Origin: Sutterella sp.
GTDB taxonomy: Bacteria > Pseudomonadota > Gammaproteobacteria > Burkholderiales > Burkholderiaceae_F
Length of the DNA: 11,062 nt
Direction of reading: 5' to 3'
NCBI GenBank assembly: GCA_020025915.1
Contig: JAHHRH010000045.1
Span: forward strand, 1 to 11,062
Part shown: piece by piece, positions 1 to 7,150 of the stretch
Layout of the letters: each line of letters starts with the position of its first letter
How positions within the stretch are numbered: the stretch's first letter is position 1
The notes under the pieces: generated by a model
Database searches by the model: none
The model's input: only the letters and a program-made list of their open reading frames with translations
What the model was told of the DNA's origin: nothing
Translations under genes and position numbers: made by a program

Positions 1-17
1 GGTACGGTGGGTGGTGT

Positions 18-54
18 GAGAGGACGGCGTGGAATAATTCCCCGCCTCCTACTC
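18..54. promoter_or_regulatory. Long imperfect hairpin in the leader of the DSD1-like gene
   Basis: An inverted repeat runs GAG, AGGA, GGCG, GGAAT on the left (18-35) and ATTCC, CGCC, TCCT, CTC on the right (37-54). It is interrupted only by a bulged C25, a T30/C42 mismatch and a bulged A51. It ends 20 bases before the preferred ATG at 75 and just before the ribosome binding site at 64-68. There is no good T-tract after it (GGTTGTTGTGG), so an ordinary intrinsic terminator is doubtful. It could be the end of an upstream transcript, an operator, or a leader structure acting on the downstream gene. The repeat is seen directly; its role is unknown. Confidence 0.45.
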
Positions 55-74
55 GGTTGTTGTGGAGAGAAATT

Positions 75-1241
75 ATGTTTAAGGTCTCTAACCCTGTCGG
101 TCATGCGCTCACAGACCCTGAAGTGCCAACGCCTGCCTTTTTGATTGACGAAGCAAAGCTCATGCGTAATCTTGAGCGCGCCAAAGCCAAGGCCAAAGCG
201 CTCGGCGTTACGTTACGTCCTCACCTCAAAACACATAAGAGTATTGAGATTGCGCGTCGTCAGATGGTGTCGCCCGAAGGCCCCGCGACCGTGTCGACTG
301 TAACGGAAGCGCGTTATTTTGCTGAGCATGGCGTTAAAGACCTCATTTATGCGGTTGGCATTGCACCCTATAAACTCGCTCAGATTGAAGCAATTCGTGC
401 AACGGGGTGTGACCTGAAGATCATTCTTGATAATGTTGCCGCGGCCAAAGCTGTGAGTGACTATTGTAGAGACCATCAAACGACGATCCCAGTGCTGATT
501 GAGGTTGATTGTGACGGTCATCGTTCAGGCATTCAGCCTAAGAGTGACTTGCTTTTAGAGGTGGCTGGGGCATTGACGACCGGTGCCACATTAGTGGGTG
601 TCTTGACGCATGCGGGTGCAAGCTATGATGTTGAAAACCTTGCTGTGATTCGTGAGGCGGCCGTCAATGAACGCGACGGGATTGTGTTAGCTGCTAATCG
701 TTTGCGCGAAGCGGGTTATGACATTCGTATCGTGTCGGTGGGGTCGACTCCGACCATGGTCTACGCTGAAGACGAAACGGGTGTGACTGAAATGCGTGCC
801 GGTGTTTATGCGATGGGTGACCTTTTTATGATGAACTTAGGTGTCGTCAAGATGGACGATATTGCGGGTTCGGTCTTGGCAACGGTGATTGGTCATCAGC
901 CCGACAAAGGTCAAGTGATTGTGGACGCAGGGTGGCTAGCAATGTCTCGAGACCGTGGTACGGCACGTCAGCATTGTGACTTTGGTTATGGTTTGGTTTG
1001 TGGTGTGGATGGACAGCCACTTCGTGGGTGTGATATTCGTATGACAGGTGCCAACCAAGAGCATGGCATTATTGAAGCTGTGGCCGGTGACCGATTGAAG
1101 CCAGAAGATTTTCCTGTTGGTATGCGACTTCGTGTGTTGCCTAATCATGCTTGTCCGACCGCAGCGCCTTATGAAAAACTTTTGCTCGTGGGTGACGACG
1201 GTTGTGTTAAGGTGGCATTAGAGCATGTGCGTGGGTGGTAA
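75..1241 (+). CDS. DSD1-family PLP enzyme (D-serine dehydratase / D-threonine aldolase-like)
   Basis: This is a fold-III (alanine racemase N-terminal type) pyridoxal-phosphate enzyme. Family members act on D-serine, D-threonine or 3-hydroxy-D-aspartate in the cytosol and need a divalent metal. The ATG at 75 is chosen because GGAGA at 64-68 gives a 6-base spacer; an in-frame TTG at 57 would add six residues and lies ahead of that site. The protein has 388 residues, normal for the family. The motif HLKTHK places the PLP lysine at about K52. The C-terminal PNHACPTA carries His358 and Cys360, the H-x-C pair that binds zinc in eukaryotic D-serine dehydratase. The substrate cannot be told from sequence. 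It may be monocistronic: the next gene starts 29 bases downstream but has very different base composition and looks acquired. Confidence 0.88.
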   Translation: MFKVSNPVGHALTDPEVPTPAFLIDEAKLMRNLERAKAKAKALGVTLRPHLKTHKSIEIARRQMVSPEGPATVSTVTEARYFAEHGVKDLIYAVGIAPYKLAQIEAIRATGCDLKIILDNVAAAKAVSDYCRDHQTTIPVLIEVDCDGHRSGIQPKSDLLLEVAGALTTGATLVGVLTHAGASYDVENLAVIREAAVNERDGIVLAANRLREAGYDIRIVSVGSTPTMVYAEDETGVTEMRAGVYAMGDLFMMNLGVVKMDDIAGSVLATVIGHQPDKGQVIVDAGWLAMSRDRGTARQHCDFGYGLVCGVDGQPLRGCDIRMTGANQEHGIIEAVAGDRLKPEDFPVGMRLRVLPNHACPTAAPYEKLLLVGDDGCVKVALEHVRGW

Positions 1242-1270
1242 TTTAGATATATCAGCTGTAAGAGGTATAA

Positions 1271-3088
1271 ATGATAAAGCTTCAAAGTTTCACAATTAGA
1301 AATTATAGGTCCATCAAAGAACTTACTTTTCAGTTGGATAGAATTGCTGCTTTTGTTGGGTATAACAATGCTGGTAAAACTAATTGCTTAAGAGCCATTA
1401 ATATGGCACTTTCTTTTGAAAAACCTAGCGTTAGTGATTTTCGAACCGGATGTAACGAAATACAATTTGAGTATACTTTAAGCGGATTTGTCGATAGAAA
1501 TTTAGATGGATTATTCTCAAATGAAGAAACTTCATATATAGCAAAGCGCGCAAAGATAGAAAAGTTAATTTATAATAATAGTCTAACAATTCGAATTGTT
1601 TCCACTCTAAAAGATGGTAGAGTGAGTTTGGATACTTTTTGCTTTGATGGTAATGAGTGGAAAGTGAATCCGACAGGGATCTCTTCTGCATTAAAATCTG
1701 TAGTGCCTGACGTCTATGTATTAAATGTAAGTGGTGAATCAGGAGATCAGGCTCTTATAAAATCTGGCACGCTTTTTGGTAAATTAATGGGATTGTACTT
1801 CGGTAATTCTATTAGTGAATCTATGCGGAATAAATTGAATCAAGTTTTAGATTCGATTGGAAACGATGAAAGTATCAATCGTTTACAGGAAGATGTAGAT
1901 AAGTCATTGGCAGAATTTTATCCGGATTTTAGATCACATGTACAGCATTCGTTAAAGCCAGACGATGTTTATAAAAAATTTAAACTTCAATTCGAAAATG
2001 CATCAGGTGATTGGTTAGATGTCACTGAATACGGACATGGATTGCAGCGATCAGCAGAGCTTGCTTTGTTAAATTGTTTGGCAAATATGAACTGCTCTAC
2101 AGAGCCGTATAAAGCAAGTATTTTGATTGTGGATGAGCCAGAACTATTTCAACATCCAGCGATCATAAATAAAATAAGAAATGTGTTTTTAAAGCTATCT
2201 CGTGGTTTTTTCCAGGTGGTCTTGTCAACACATTCGTCTAACATGATTCAACACTTAGATATTTTGAACAATACGTACATAGTGCGGATGTCAAAAGACA
2301 AAGGGACGTATTTCTTAAATGATAAAATGCCAAATCTAAGCACTGATAAACGTGCTTGTGAAACTCCAGTTAAGGCTAGTACTTTAGACAACATTTGCAG
2401 TCTTGATGCTTTATCCTCTTTTCCTTTTAGCGAGATTGTGTTACTTGTTGAGGGGAAGACAGAAAAAAAGTTTTTTACGGAATTGCTCAGCGACATATTG
2501 CCTAGTAGTTATACAAAAATAGGTTTGATCATCGTTGATGGTTGTTGTCAATTGTCTTTGGTGAATGAGATTCTTGTCAGATTTGGTATTCCATCATTTG
2601 TTGTTGCAGATCTAGATGCGATAAAACGGCTAAAAGTATCGGATGATATTGTTTCTGGTGTGGTTGATGATATCCAATCAAAAATGAAAGCTTTCTTTAA
2701 AAAAGAGTATGGAAACTCTCTTGACGAAACAGGATGGCCCGCCAAAAAAAAATCGCCAGAAGCTTTTGCACAGTATGCCTCTCAGTGCAAGGACGAATTG
2801 ATTAAATTATTGGATAATATGAAAAAGGAATCGATCATATTATGGAACAACGGAGATATAGAGCACACGTTGTATCCAAGTTGTGATTTAAGCAAAAGTG
2901 ATTCTATTTTGGATATTATTAAGTGTAAGAGTGAATATATTGCAGAGGGTGAGAGTGAGATAGAGGCTTGGAAGCAAGTTATTGATAGCAATAATGGAGA
3001 TTGGAGTTATTTGATTGACGTTCTATTAACTGTCTTTGATTCTGTCTTGACAAAGGCTGAAAGAGAGTTGCTAATCAATAGCAAATAA
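1271..3088 (+). CDS. OLD-family ATP-dependent nuclease (AAA ATPase + TOPRIM)
   Basis: The 605-residue protein has an ABC/SMC-like ATPase half and a C-terminal TOPRIM nuclease half, the arrangement of phage P2 OLD and class 1 OLD nucleases, which cut DNA and often act in phage defence. Visible motifs are Walker A GYNNAGKT (30-37), a signature-like GHGLQR (255-260), Walker B ILIVDEPE (284-291), the H-loop STHSS (319-323), and TOPRIM motifs LLVEGKTEKKF (391-401, Glu394) and VVADLDA (444-450, Asp447 and Asp449). AGAGG at 1261-1265 lies 5 bases before the ATG. No UvrD-like GajB helicase lies beside it, so it is not a complete Gabija system. The gene is much richer in A+T than its neighbours: the 60 bases from 2281 are 35% G+C, against 63% for the 60 from 3541. 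That suggests horizontal acquisition. The defence role is inferred from the family. Confidence 0.87.
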   Translation: MIKLQSFTIRNYRSIKELTFQLDRIAAFVGYNNAGKTNCLRAINMALSFEKPSVSDFRTGCNEIQFEYTLSGFVDRNLDGLFSNEETSYIAKRAKIEKLIYNNSLTIRIVSTLKDGRVSLDTFCFDGNEWKVNPTGISSALKSVVPDVYVLNVSGESGDQALIKSGTLFGKLMGLYFGNSISESMRNKLNQVLDSIGNDESINRLQEDVDKSLAEFYPDFRSHVQHSLKPDDVYKKFKLQFENASGDWLDVTEYGHGLQRSAELALLNCLANMNCSTEPYKASILIVDEPELFQHPAIINKIRNVFLKLSRGFFQVVLSTHSSNMIQHLDILNNTYIVRMSKDKGTYFLNDKMPNLSTDKRACETPVKASTLDNICSLDALSSFPFSEIVLLVEGKTEKKFFTELLSDILPSSYTKIGLIIVDGCCQLSLVNEILVRFGIPSFVVADLDAIKRLKVSDDIVSGVVDDIQSKMKAFFKKEYGNSLDETGWPAKKKSPEAFAQYASQCKDELIKLLDNMKKESIILWNNGDIEHTLYPSCDLSKSDSILDIIKCKSEYIAEGESEIEAWKQVIDSNNGDWSYLIDVLLTVFDSVLTKAERELLINSK

Positions 3089-3164
3089 GTCTCAGAGGTA
3101 GAAGTAGGAAAATGCCAAATTTTTTTGTATTTGATTTTGATATGGAATATCCAAAGGTACGGAT

Positions 3165-4073
3165 ATGATGAGAATGGGCGTCCTCTTTACGCTTGGCGCA
3201 TATATCTGTTGGGGGCTTTTCCCATTTTATTTCCATGCGCTTCAGTCGGTAGGTGCAGTGGAAATTTTGGCACACCGCATTCTCTGGTCATTGGTGATCG
3301 TGGCTGGCATTTTGTTGGTCTTGCGTCGTGGCGCTTGGATCAAGTCGGTCGTGAGTCAGCTGAAGGTCTTGGGCCTCTTTACGCTTTCTGCGCTCTTAAT
3401 CGGTTGCAACTGGGGCGCCTATGTGTACGCCATCGTGAGTGACCGTACGATTGAAGCCTCTTTGGGGTACTTTGTGAATCCACTCATGTCTGTCGCCATC
3501 GGAGCGCTCTTTTTAGGTGAACGTTTAAGCCGATGGCAATGGGTGGCCGTGGCGCTAGCGGCAACGGGCGTGATTTGGATCACGATCCAAACGGGTACAG
3601 CGCCGTTCTTAGGATTATTCTTGGCGGCCTCCTTTGCGTTTTATGGCTTGATTCGCAAGATTGCCCCGTTAGGTAGCTTAGAAGGCATGGCGCTCGAAAG
3701 CGTTCTGTTGGCACCACTCGCTTTAGGCTACATGTTGTGGCTGAATGCAGATGGTCAGTTGGTGTTTGCGAATAGTGGTTGGGATGTGAAAGCCCTGCTA
3801 CTGTTGGCGGGGCCTATCAGCACGATTCCGTTGCTCCTCTTTGCGTCTGGTGTGCGACGAATCCCGTATTCGACCGTGGGCATCATCCAGTACATCAGTC
3901 CCACAATCGTGTTTTTTATTGGCCTTTATGCGTTTGGCGAACCGTTTTCGGTGGATATGTTCGTGGGCTTTGTCTTTATTTGGTGTGCCGTGATTGTGTT
4001 CACGGCGGATTCCATTCGACGTAGCAAGGCAGTCAAAGCCAATATCAATCAACGCGCACTGGATCAACATTAA
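3165..4073 (+). CDS. rarD: RarD-type EamA family transporter
   Basis: A 302-residue, very hydrophobic inner-membrane protein of the drug/metabolite transporter superfamily, close in length to E. coli RarD (about 296). It should have ten membrane segments from two EamA repeats. RarD hallmarks are visible: GAYICWGLFPFYF at the start, VEILAHRILWS, LIGCNWGAYVYA, EASLGYFVNPL, LGERLSRWQW, SFAFYGLIRK, and near the end IIQYISPTIVFFIGLYAFGE. Family members were linked to chloramphenicol resistance, but the natural substrate is not established. AAAGG at 3153-3157 supports the ATG at 3165; in-frame or nearby ATG codons at 3168 and 3174 are alternatives. The 76 bases upstream are A+T-rich like the OLD gene. 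It ends 3 bases before the convergent histidine kinase stop, with no terminator in between. Confidence 0.9.
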   Translation: MMRMGVLFTLGAYICWGLFPFYFHALQSVGAVEILAHRILWSLVIVAGILLVLRRGAWIKSVVSQLKVLGLFTLSALLIGCNWGAYVYAIVSDRTIEASLGYFVNPLMSVAIGALFLGERLSRWQWVAVALAATGVIWITIQTGTAPFLGLFLAASFAFYGLIRKIAPLGSLEGMALESVLLAPLALGYMLWLNADGQLVFANSGWDVKALLLLAGPISTIPLLLFASGVRRIPYSTVGIIQYISPTIVFFIGLYAFGEPFSVDMFVGFVFIWCAVIVFTADSIRRSKAVKANINQRALDQH

Positions 4074-4076
4074 GCA

Positions 4077-5555
4077 TCAAGGGCGCTCGTGTGACCCAAG
4101 CGGACAATGAAAGGTGACTTTGAGCCCGGGCGGTGTATGACCTGGTTGCGCGTCATCAAGGGTCACCGTGGCGCCCACCATATTGACATAGGTTTTGACG
4201 ATTGCAAGCCCTAATCCCGTGCCAGGTAACCCTGAGCCCATGACACGATAAAAGGGATCAAAGACGCGGTCACGTTCTTCTGGCGCAATACCAGGCCCTG
4301 TGTCCATCACGGTGATGGTTAACGCTTCTTTGGTTTGATGGACATTTAAGGAAACATCACCGTGCTCAGGCGTATAGTGAAACGCGTTTTCTAAGAGATT
4401 ACGAAGAATCGCCTGAATGGCTGCGCGGCTCACGCCTTCGATGGCGACTTCTTCAGTGTCATCTAATCCTTCAACGCTAAACTCCAAAGCCTTTTGGTCA
4501 GCTTGTGTCATGAGGGGTTCAAGAATTTCACCTAAGAGTTCTGATAGGTACCATGACTGTGTGTCTCGAGTGAGGTTTTCGGATGCTTCACCTGCTTGTG
4601 CACGCGCAAAGTGTAAGAGTTGAGAGACTTGTTTGACGGCTCGATCGAGACCAGACTCTAATCGTTCGACGATAGGCTTGGCTTCGCTTGGTAGATTGAG
4701 GCGGCTTAAGTGTTCAGCTTCAATGGTGAGTGACGTTAATGGGGAGCGAAGTTCATGCGCCGCGTCTGCTGTAAAGCGCAATTCTCGCGTACGTGCTTCA
4801 TTGACACGCGCGAGCAACTGATTGACTGAGGCAACAACGGGTTCGACTTCAGTAGGCACGTGGTCGGTTGGCAAAGGTGTGAGGTCTGACGCAGGGCGCG
4901 ACTTCACAGTTTCTGCGGTTTGACGCAAGGGTTTGAGCGTACACCATAGTGTCAAGGCAATCACGAGCCACACCATCGGGAGCAAAATGAGGATAGGCAT
5001 GATAGCCGTAAAGGCAGCGCTCTTTGCAAAAGCTTCACGCGTACTCACAGGATCTGCGACTGCTGTATAACGCCCGTTAGGCAAAAAAACGAGTGACAAA
5101 CGATAGGCTTCACCACCGATCATTTCAGTCGTGAGACCGTTACTTAGGGTACGGTTAAATCTGACATGCTCTGCGCGTCCCTGGTTGTTGAGGAGACGTA
5201 CTAAAACGGGTTCTCCGGCTGGGATAGCGGTACGTCGCAGGGGGGCAGGTGGGGGCGTGAGACGACGATGATGCATCATGTGTCGATGCTGTCGTGGTCG
5301 CATGAGTAACGGTTCGTCGGATTCAAGACGCGCCGCAAATTGGTCGGGCGACATCGTGAGCGCACGCGGCAACACGGTAGCAACATCCGCACGCGCAAAA
5401 GCCGCAGTCATATCGGAAAGATAGGCGTCTTGTTCATTCAACGCGTCTTCTTGGGCATTGTTAAAGACCACCGTGGCGGTGATCGCTGTGAGGACAAGCG
5501 TCACACCAGTGACGGCAAGGAGCGTTCGTAAGAGTAGTGAAGTGCGCCAATGCAT
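4077..5555 (-). CDS. Two-component sensor histidine kinase (QseC/PmrB-like)
   Basis: A membrane sensor kinase that autophosphorylates and passes phosphate to the regulator encoded just upstream. The ATG at 5555 (MHWRTSLLL) has GGAA about 8 bases upstream and gives 492 residues; a TTG at 5588 would add 11. Numbering from that longer form: TM1 about 18-42, periplasmic loop 43-192, TM2 about 193-217, HAMP-like linker, H-box FTADAAHELRSPL with His278, N-box NLLENAFHYTP (397-407), G1 DTGPGIA (429-435), FDPFYR (443-448) and G2 GTGLGLAIVK (456-465). All catalytic motifs are intact. The periplasmic loop holds the patch QHRHMMHHRR (100-109), unusual for the family and suggestive of metal binding. It starts 64 bases after the regulator stop (31 if the TTG is used) and is very probably co-transcribed with it. 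Confidence 0.92.
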   Translation of the reverse strand: MHWRTSLLLRTLLAVTGVTLVLTAITATVVFNNAQEDALNEQDAYLSDMTAAFARADVATVLPRALTMSPDQFAARLESDEPLLMRPRQHRHMMHHRRLTPPPAPLRRTAIPAGEPVLVRLLNNQGRAEHVRFNRTLSNGLTTEMIGGEAYRLSLVFLPNGRYTAVADPVSTREAFAKSAAFTAIMPILILLPMVWLVIALTLWCTLKPLRQTAETVKSRPASDLTPLPTDHVPTEVEPVVASVNQLLARVNEARTRELRFTADAAHELRSPLTSLTIEAEHLSRLNLPSEAKPIVERLESGLDRAVKQVSQLLHFARAQAGEASENLTRDTQSWYLSELLGEILEPLMTQADQKALEFSVEGLDDTEEVAIEGVSRAAIQAILRNLLENAFHYTPEHGDVSLNVHQTKEALTITVMDTGPGIAPEERDRVFDPFYRVMGSGLPGTGLGLAIVKTYVNMVGATVTLDDAQPGHTPPGLKVTFHCPLGSHERP

Positions 5556-5619
5556 AGATGGGTTCCAATGGATCGATGCCGTCGTCAATGAGTTTGGCTC
5601 GCGTGCCTTACAATCTTAT

Positions 5620-6288
5620 TTATTGTGCACGAATGCGCCAACCAAGTCCGCGAATATTTTCAATGGTTTGTGCGCCAATTTTGCGGCGAAGGGCATGAAT
5701 TAAATATTCGATCGCGTTACTTTCAGGTTCGTCTCCTGGAGCATATAGTTTTTCTTCTAAGGCTCGACGAGAGAGAATTGCACCAGGACGCGTCAATAGT
5801 GCTGCTAAGAGGGCATATTCACGTTTACTTAACGTAACCACATCACTGCCAACGGTACAGGTATGCGTTACAGTATTGAGTGCGACATTACCCGCACGTA
5901 GAATGTCAGGGGTCAATGGCCGACGGCGACGCACGACGGCACGCAAACGCGCAACGAGTTCCGTCATGTGAAAGGGTTTCAAAATATAATCATCGGCGCC
6001 TGCGTCCAATCCTTCAAGACGGCTATCCAACGCTTCGCGAGCCGTCACAATAATGACAGGCAAATCGCAGGCGGGGGCAGGCATCGCTCGAATGCTACGC
6101 AACACGTCAATGCCGTCAATCCCAGGCAAACCAAGGTCTAAGAGGAGGGCATCAGGAAGACTCACAGTGAGTGCAGTAAGACCTTCACGTCCCGTGGGTG
6201 TCCATGTCACCGCATGTGCTTCGCTTTCAAGCGCAGCGCAAACAGCTCGGGCGATAAAGGGATCATCTTCAATGAGCAAAATATGCAT
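5620..6288 (-). CDS. OmpR/PhoB-family response regulator (QseB/PmrA-like)
   Basis: A DNA-binding regulator phosphorylated by the adjacent kinase. Starting at MHILLIEDD it has 222 residues, the usual length for QseB/PmrA-type regulators. The receiver shows the acidic pair Asp8/Asp9, phospho-acceptor Asp51 (LLLDLGLPG), Thr82 and Lys104 (ILKPF). The C-terminal winged helix includes LSKREYALLAALL and ends with IENIRGLGWRIRAQ. The start is uncertain: no ribosome binding site precedes 6288, while a strong AGGGAGG (6350-6344) lies 10 bases before an in-frame ATG at 6333 and 7 before a TTG at 6336, which would add 15 or 16 residues not normal for the family. It lies between the PepSY gene and the kinase, all on the minus strand. 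Confidence 0.9.
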   Translation of the reverse strand: MHILLIEDDPFIARAVCAALESEAHAVTWTPTGREGLTALTVSLPDALLLDLGLPGIDGIDVLRSIRAMPAPACDLPVIIVTAREALDSRLEGLDAGADDYILKPFHMTELVARLRAVVRRRRPLTPDILRAGNVALNTVTHTCTVGSDVVTLSKREYALLAALLTRPGAILSRRALEEKLYAPGDEPESNAIEYLIHALRRKIGAQTIENIRGLGWRIRAQ

Positions 6289-6322
6289 AGCGGTGTGCAA
6301 GATGTCAAGTGAATAAACAGGC

Positions 6323-6350
6323 AGGGAGGCCATCAACGATGAACCTCCCT
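6323..6350 (-). promoter_or_regulatory. Hairpin pairing a strong Shine-Dalgarno with early codons
   Basis: A perfect 7-base inverted repeat AGGGAGG / CCTCCCT (6323-6329 and 6344-6350) encloses a second 4-base repeat CATC-AAC-GATG (6331-6341). On the minus-strand RNA the order is AGGGAGG, CATC, GTT, GATG, CCTCCCT. The first arm is a near-ideal Shine-Dalgarno and the upstream candidate start codons of the response regulator lie inside the hairpin. If those starts are used, folding would hide the ribosome binding site. If translation starts at 6288, the hairpin is instead an intercistronic element between the PepSY gene and the regulator. No T-tract follows it, so termination is unlikely. Confidence 0.5.
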
Positions 6351-6417
6351 CAGTATAACCATCTGTATGAGTGCTAAACGCGGTCTTCGATGGTATCTAA
6401 CAATCACAGGTTAAGGC

Positions 6418-6912
6418 TTAGTTCCAGCCAGCGGCGTGATGGCCACGGCCGTGGAACGGACGGGGTTCACCTGTCATAGGGCAGAGAGTAGAACCGTGGT
6501 GGTGGCCGTAGCCTGGACCCATGCCGTGCCCAGAACCTTCACCGGAGCACTTTGGACCGCGAGGTTCCTGAATACCCTTGACGTCAGCAGCGACGAGCTT
6601 GCCTGTTTTGGCGTCCACAAAGGCACGAACACGAGCGTTATCTTCCGTGACCATACGCACGTCCCAAACTAAACCATAAGTGGTGCTATGACGAAGGTTG
6701 GCGCGGTGGGTCTTGGCTTTGTAGGCTTTTTCAGCCGTGGCAACAGCGTCGGCCATACCAATCATCGGAGTTGGGGCTTCAGCTTCAGTTGTGATTGGGG
6801 GCACAGCTGGCGTAGCCTCGGTCTTCGCAGGAGTAGCATCCACAGCCCAGGCGGTGGCAGCAAACGTCATCGTGGTGGCAGTAAGCAAAGCGGCAAGTGT
6901 AGATTTCTTCAT
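6418..6912 (-). CDS. Secreted PepSY-domain protein with His-rich tail
   Basis: A 164-residue exported protein. The ATG at 6912 (MKKSTLAALL) follows AGAGG with a 6-base spacer. The first 23 residues form a typical signal peptide with a likely cleavage after AWA (23/24). A low-complexity Ala/Thr/Pro/Glu linker (about 24-49) leads to one PepSY domain (about 50-112, ending with FVDAKTGKLVAADVKG). The tail (120-164) is rich in Gly and His, with HHH at 137-139, a further HH near the end, and Cys122 and Cys144. PepSY proteins are small periplasmic domains often encoded beside two-component systems; a metal-binding role is inferred from the His/Cys tail. It is first in a probable minus-strand operon, 129 bases before the regulator start at 6288. 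Confidence 0.82.
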   Translation of the reverse strand: MKKSTLAALLTATTMTFAATAWAVDATPAKTEATPAVPPITTEAEAPTPMIGMADAVATAEKAYKAKTHRANLRHSTTYGLVWDVRMVTEDNARVRAFVDAKTGKLVAADVKGIQEPRGPKCSGEGSGHGMGPGYGHHHGSTLCPMTGEPRPFHGRGHHAAGWN

Positions 6913-7150
6913 AAATGGCCTCTTATCATTAATCAATTTTATGTGGATTTTAAAGGGGGACGGTTAAGTTCCCTTTTGATCTGAGACACAGTGTACATAA
7001 CCAAAATTAGGAAACCCGTGGGTGAAACTTAGGGTTCCCTAACTCGATGTAACAGGAATCGAGAAATGTGACATGTCGTAGTGGCATTGAGTTCGCTACA
7101 ATCAAGGATCTTCAAATTTGACCTGATTTTCAAGCTAGGAATTCTTATTC
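6913..7150. promoter_or_regulatory. Divergent intergenic region (PepSY operon / U32 gene)
   Basis: This 238-base gap should hold promoters for both directions. For the U32 gene, TACAAT at 7097-7102 is a fair -10 box, but the matching -35 position (about 7074-7079) is poor. For the minus-strand operon, TAAAAT within CACATAAAAT (about 6938-6945) is a weak -10 candidate. A 6-base inverted repeat CTCGAT-N9-ATCGAG (7043-7063) is a possible operator. The minus-strand reading ACTTAACCGTCCCCCTTTAAAA holds two CTTAA-like half sites, but spaced 13 bases start to start, not the spacing known for QseB or PmrA boxes. No site here is certain. Confidence 0.35.

Noticed and set aside
1271..3088. Gabija defence system
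   Set aside because: The OLD-like nuclease resembles GajA, but no UvrD-like GajB helicase is encoded next to it; the neighbours are a DSD1-like enzyme and RarD.
6938..6970. QseB/PmrA box (CTTAA repeats) upstream of the PepSY gene
   Set aside because: The two half sites are 13 bases apart start to start and the second is CTTTAA, which does not fit the known spacing.
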